In this document: positions 60,346 through 64,000 of the stretch, one piece after another
Layout of the letters: every line of letters begins with the position of its first letter
How positions within the stretch are numbered: position 1 is the first letter of the stretch
Assembly: GCA_013397075.1 (NCBI GenBank)
Contig: VWZS01000496.1
Location: 1,116,001-1,180,000, forward strand
DNA: 64,000 bases
Direction: 5' to 3'
Source: Rhabdornis inornatus
Lineage: Eukaryota > Chordata > Aves > Passeriformes > Rhabdornithidae
The notes under the pieces: generated by a model
The model's database searches: none
What the model saw: the letters and a program-made list of their open reading frames with translations, nothing else
What the model was told of the DNA's origin: nothing
Made by a program: the position numbers and the translations under genes

Positions 60346-62970
60346 TTTTTGATGTCTGCACCTGAATCAGGCTTGACAGCACTTAAATGCAATTTTACTT
60401 ATATTAATAAATATGTTTTTTTAATTAACCATATTTATATTTCCATATTAATTGAGTATATAAATATTTTCAATGTCGCAACCCTTACAAGACCTCATTG
60501 AAAAGGACAATTTATTTTATTTTATAGCTGGACAGTCAAAGCCCAGGTGACAGAGCATGCCTGTGTGGTCTTTCACATCCATTGAGGAATAAGCTTATTG
60601 AACCATCTGCATGCAATGGAGCTCAGATCAGAAATGATGAATTATTAAGGAGAATAATTTTCAGACCAAGGAGGAGCCTTTTCAGCACAGCACCAGGCTG
60701 GTATCTTCAGCTGAGTTCAAGCATGAGCTGTGTTTGTGTGTAGGACCCCTCTGTTATGCATAGTTAAACTTTTCTGTGCCCAGATTCTGAAAATCTGTGT
60801 AATCCTAGGCTCCTCTTGCTCTCAGCTGTGGAATTAACCTTAATAACCTAGAGAAGCTGTGCCTGCATCTTCACTACCCACTGTCTGTGTCTCCTGTGGT
60901 CTAAAATACAGGTAGTGCAGAGCTGGGACTGTCTTGTTGTGTGCACTGCAGACACAAGGAAACCCAGCCTCAGCAGGGGACTCCCAGAGCTGCTGTGCTG
61001 GATGGACAAGGCAGAGATGCTAGACCTCTTGGCACAGCACACAGCTCAGAGATGAAGGCAAAAATCTACATTTTGCAGATTATTTTTCAGGAGTGATAGG
61101 CGACCCATTCTGAAAGCTAGGAAATCCATCACTTTCTAGGTAACTCCCTTTTTGGTTATAAAGGAGAGTGAAGCTTATCACTCTGTGATATAGCAAGGCC
61201 ATAGGAATGAAAGGGGGAGCTACAACACATGAAAAGTGGTGAGGAGAAAACAAAGTGAAGCCTACCAGACCTCAACTAAAATATTTAAGTATAAGTTCCA
61301 GCATGCCACCAAGAGATGAAATGCAGCAGATCACTGCACACAAGAGCTCTACTAAATTAAATGGTACAGTGCAGCAGTCAAAAACACACGGGGTGAGAGG
61401 TAAGCAGAAGTGAGAGTAATTTCCCCTATGCTCGCTGCCCATGATGGAGATTATTGCTGCAAGTAACCACACATGGACAACCGAGCAACAAGGGCCACAT
61501 CTCCTTTGTAACCACGGAGTGCAAGGGACAAGCAGTAATTTTAAAAACTTTCTTGTTCAGCAGCCGTCTCTGCCAAAGGGACATTCTCCTCCAGGATGAA
61601 GAACAGACCTTCACCATTGTCCAGGGAAGTGGCAAAGAGCCCAGCAGGGAGTTAACATCACTGTGCCTGCTTTTGGAACATCCCATCAGCTCCAAGCTTG
61701 TTCTTAGTCAGAAACTTCCATGCCCATTCACAGGAAGGTCCAATACAAATGTTGTACATGGCTGTTCCCCTGCTTTTACTCTTTGTCCTTCAGACTATAG
61801 GGGTTTATTTCTGAGGTTAATGACAACTGATGGTGAGATTTCAACACATGCAAAGGCAGCAGCTAGTGCTGATTTGGGTGGTGAGGGTACTGACAGCTGG
61901 GCAACCACAGCAGCATGGCTGTCACGATGTGCTCTTCTAAACCCAAAGCAGGACGTGATTTTCAAGAATCCTATTATATTCATGTTTCCTTTTAACTGGC
62001 ATCTATCTACCCTTGGTATATCTAGAAATGCTGTGTTGCTACCCAGCCTTTCTGTGTTTCCCTTTTCTGCTTTGCATTTTTCAGACCTAAAAGAAGCAGC
62101 CATTTTCTAAAAGTGATCTGAGCACTAGAAGTAGAGGCATGAGTTATGCAGAGAAGGGAGGATGAAGAACAGTACTGAAAAGTGTCTGAATTTTTTCTGC
62201 ATAGAATAATCACAGGTTTTAAAGATTCCTTGTTCCCAAGAATGACAACCTCTGTATAAAAATGTTTTCATTCATGCTTTTCTTTTTCAAATAATGACAT
62301 GAAATTTAATTACATCCCATTTGCTGTAATCATTTATGTGGTGAAAACAACCATTGTGTCTCACCTATCAAGACAAGGTGCTTGATATTGCTTTCTTTAG
62401 CCAACAGGGAGTTTGTCTTTTTTCCCCCACTGCTCTTGCTGCAGAGATCTGATCATATTCCTGATGGATTTAAACCAGCAGGTGTGTGGTTTGGTTGTCC
62501 AATTCACACTCTGGTATTTATAGTTTCTGTTAGATTAATAATGAATCTTTGAAGAAGCCCATCTGTTAAGCAGCACAGCCACAACTTTGAAGACTTTAAT
62601 TTCTCTTGAATTGCAGTACTCTCAGCTGCACAATGAAAGTCATCTTTTGATCAGTCCACATCATTATAATTTCTCTGCCAAGCTTATTGTACTTACAAAT
62701 GTTCTAATTCGTATGCTTGTGGTGCTTTGGATCTGCATTACAGAGTAACCAGTGTGGGAGCATCACAGACTCACATTCCAGTTACAAAGAGGTGAAAGAG
62801 AATGGGTGAAAGTCCCCTCTTGTTCTTAGCCTATTGCCTCACCCAGGTGGCAGGAGGAACACCTGATAGATTTTTGCTAAGACTGGAGAAAATGTGACAC
62901 GAAATGTTTCATGTAGATGTGAAAACATGTCAGCACAAAAAATTCCAGAACTGCTAAGGCTGGAAGGGTG
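60346..62970. other. Intergenic, no gene recognised
   Basis: About 2.6 kb. It holds the longest stop-free stretch of the window (plus strand, 61454-62110), treated under findings because it begins at a TTG and has no in-frame ATG until about half way. Confidence 0.5.
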
Positions 62971-63195
62971 AGGATGCACTGCTGGCTCGTGGCCAACTTG
63001 GTGCCCACCAGCCCCTCTGTTCAGACCCTTTTCTGCAGAGCTTTTCTATCTGGCTGGCCTCCAGCCCGCTTTGGTACACAGGGCTATTTCTCCCCAGGTA
63101 GAGGATTTTTAATTTCTATTTATTAAATGTCATGAGATTTCTTCTGGCACATTTCTTCAGCCCCTTGAGCTCCCTTTGAACGGCAGCACAAACCA
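62971..63195 (-). mobile_element. CR1 LINE fragment (reverse transcriptase domain relic)
   Basis: Read on the minus strand it follows the CR1 internal segment just upstream of the RT C-terminus: CTCATGACATTTAATAA, CTACCTGGGGAGAAATAGC and a GTGGGCACCAAGTTGGCC block before a CAGCAGTGC. In intact copies these encode LMRFNK, LHLGR and VLVDTKL-like motifs; here the frame has several stops. It lacks the CR1 3' end. Confidence 0.8.
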
Positions 63196-64000
63196 AATCA
63201 CTGGGACCCAGCTTCTCTCCAGGCTATACCCCACGGGACTCTGACAAGCAGGTCCCTGAATGGGTCAAAATGAGGAGCAGCTTCTAGTCCTTCTGCCAGA
63301 TATACAAAGTCTTTGTTGCATGAGAAGTTTAGATTCAGCACTAGTCAGAAGTTTCCAAAATGCAGCACAGCAGCTCCAGGCAATATCAATCACAACAGAG
63401 GTCTCAAGAAAGGAATTTTGCCACTGTTGTCATTGGATATTCTTCCACAGTCTGACTGGTTTGTGCTGTCTCTTTTCAAGCAAATGCCAAACAGTTCAGT
63501 GTGTGAAGAACTTCTGACTCAGGAGGTGAAGTCTGACTTTGGGCCAGGAGAAGAAACTGGGGAAAGTCTTAATGTGGGAGTCTGAGCTTCCTGTCCTGGA
63601 GGAAAAGTTGGGTAAATAACCCTGCACTGTGTTGTAGAAGTGGAATCACAAAACAGGAAAGTGGGCTTAGTTAGCATTCACATTGCTTTGACTATGCAGA
63701 GGTAAAGAGCAGGAAAAAATTTAGTTCAGCGCTTACTCTAAGTCCACACATTTCCACATGACATTTGTTTTTATATTTTCCTAAATAAATTAAAAGGAGA
63801 ATAAGCCCCAAGTAAAGGAGATGTAAATTTGGTGTAGTCTCCATTAGCTGTCTTAGTTGATGAGCAAGGTATTTGTAGCTGTTTTGCTAAAAAACCCAAA
63901 ACCCCTTATAACATTTTTGTTCTGTTTTGTTTGTTTTTATTTATATAAAAATCCCAGAAATCAATTATTTCTAAGTTTCTCACTTTTCTTCAAAATCTGG
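63196..64000. other. Intergenic, no gene recognised
   Basis: About 0.8 kb to the window edge. The short open frames have no recognisable content, and no exon of the next gene is seen. Confidence 0.55.

Noticed and set aside
1..64000. CRISPR arrays, operons, phage or other prokaryotic systems
   Set aside because: The window is avian nuclear DNA with introns and CR1 repeats; the only tandem arrays are the minisatellite and microsatellites.

Overview
The window is vertebrate nuclear DNA from a bird, most likely a songbird. The evidence is intron-split GT-AG gene structure, CR1 retrotransposon 3' ends with the ATTCTATGATTCTAT-type tail, a solo retroviral LTR, and a tRNA-Ile-headed SINE with a CR1 tail that resembles the passerine element TguSINE1. 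Two N runs mark assembly gaps.

Region 1 (1-16688) holds one gene on the + strand, which I recognise as TRMT44 (METTL19), the probable tRNA(Ser) uridine-44 2'-O-methyltransferase. Eleven coding exons join in one continuous frame, with phases agreeing at all ten junctions, to give 612 residues. The true start codon lies left of the window. The conserved SAM-binding motif DLGCGNG, a VLPCCFFDF block and a C-terminal CCCH zinc finger are all present, and no exon is broken. An AATAAA overlaps the stop codon. Intron 5 carries a GC-rich insertion with LTR-like features on the minus strand.

Region 2 (16689-64000) is about 47 kb with no protein-coding gene that I can support. It contains four CR1 fragments, one complete solo LTR of 676 bp with a perfect 6-bp target-site duplication, one tRNA-derived SINE, a 22-bp minisatellite of about 16 units, several simple repeats and two gaps. 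In mammals TRMT44 is followed by GPR78, CPZ and HMX1. I see no exon of these here, so this is probably the intergenic stretch between TRMT44 and the next gene. Open frames here that look long are reported as low-confidence observations; most lack an ATG near their start.

I did not find a convincing new biological system. The most checkable observations are the stop-overlapping poly(A) signal, the solo LTR with its intact promoter and poly(A) elements, the SINE, the minisatellite, the LTR-like block inside intron 5, and a perfect 10-bp-arm palindrome of POU-type motifs.
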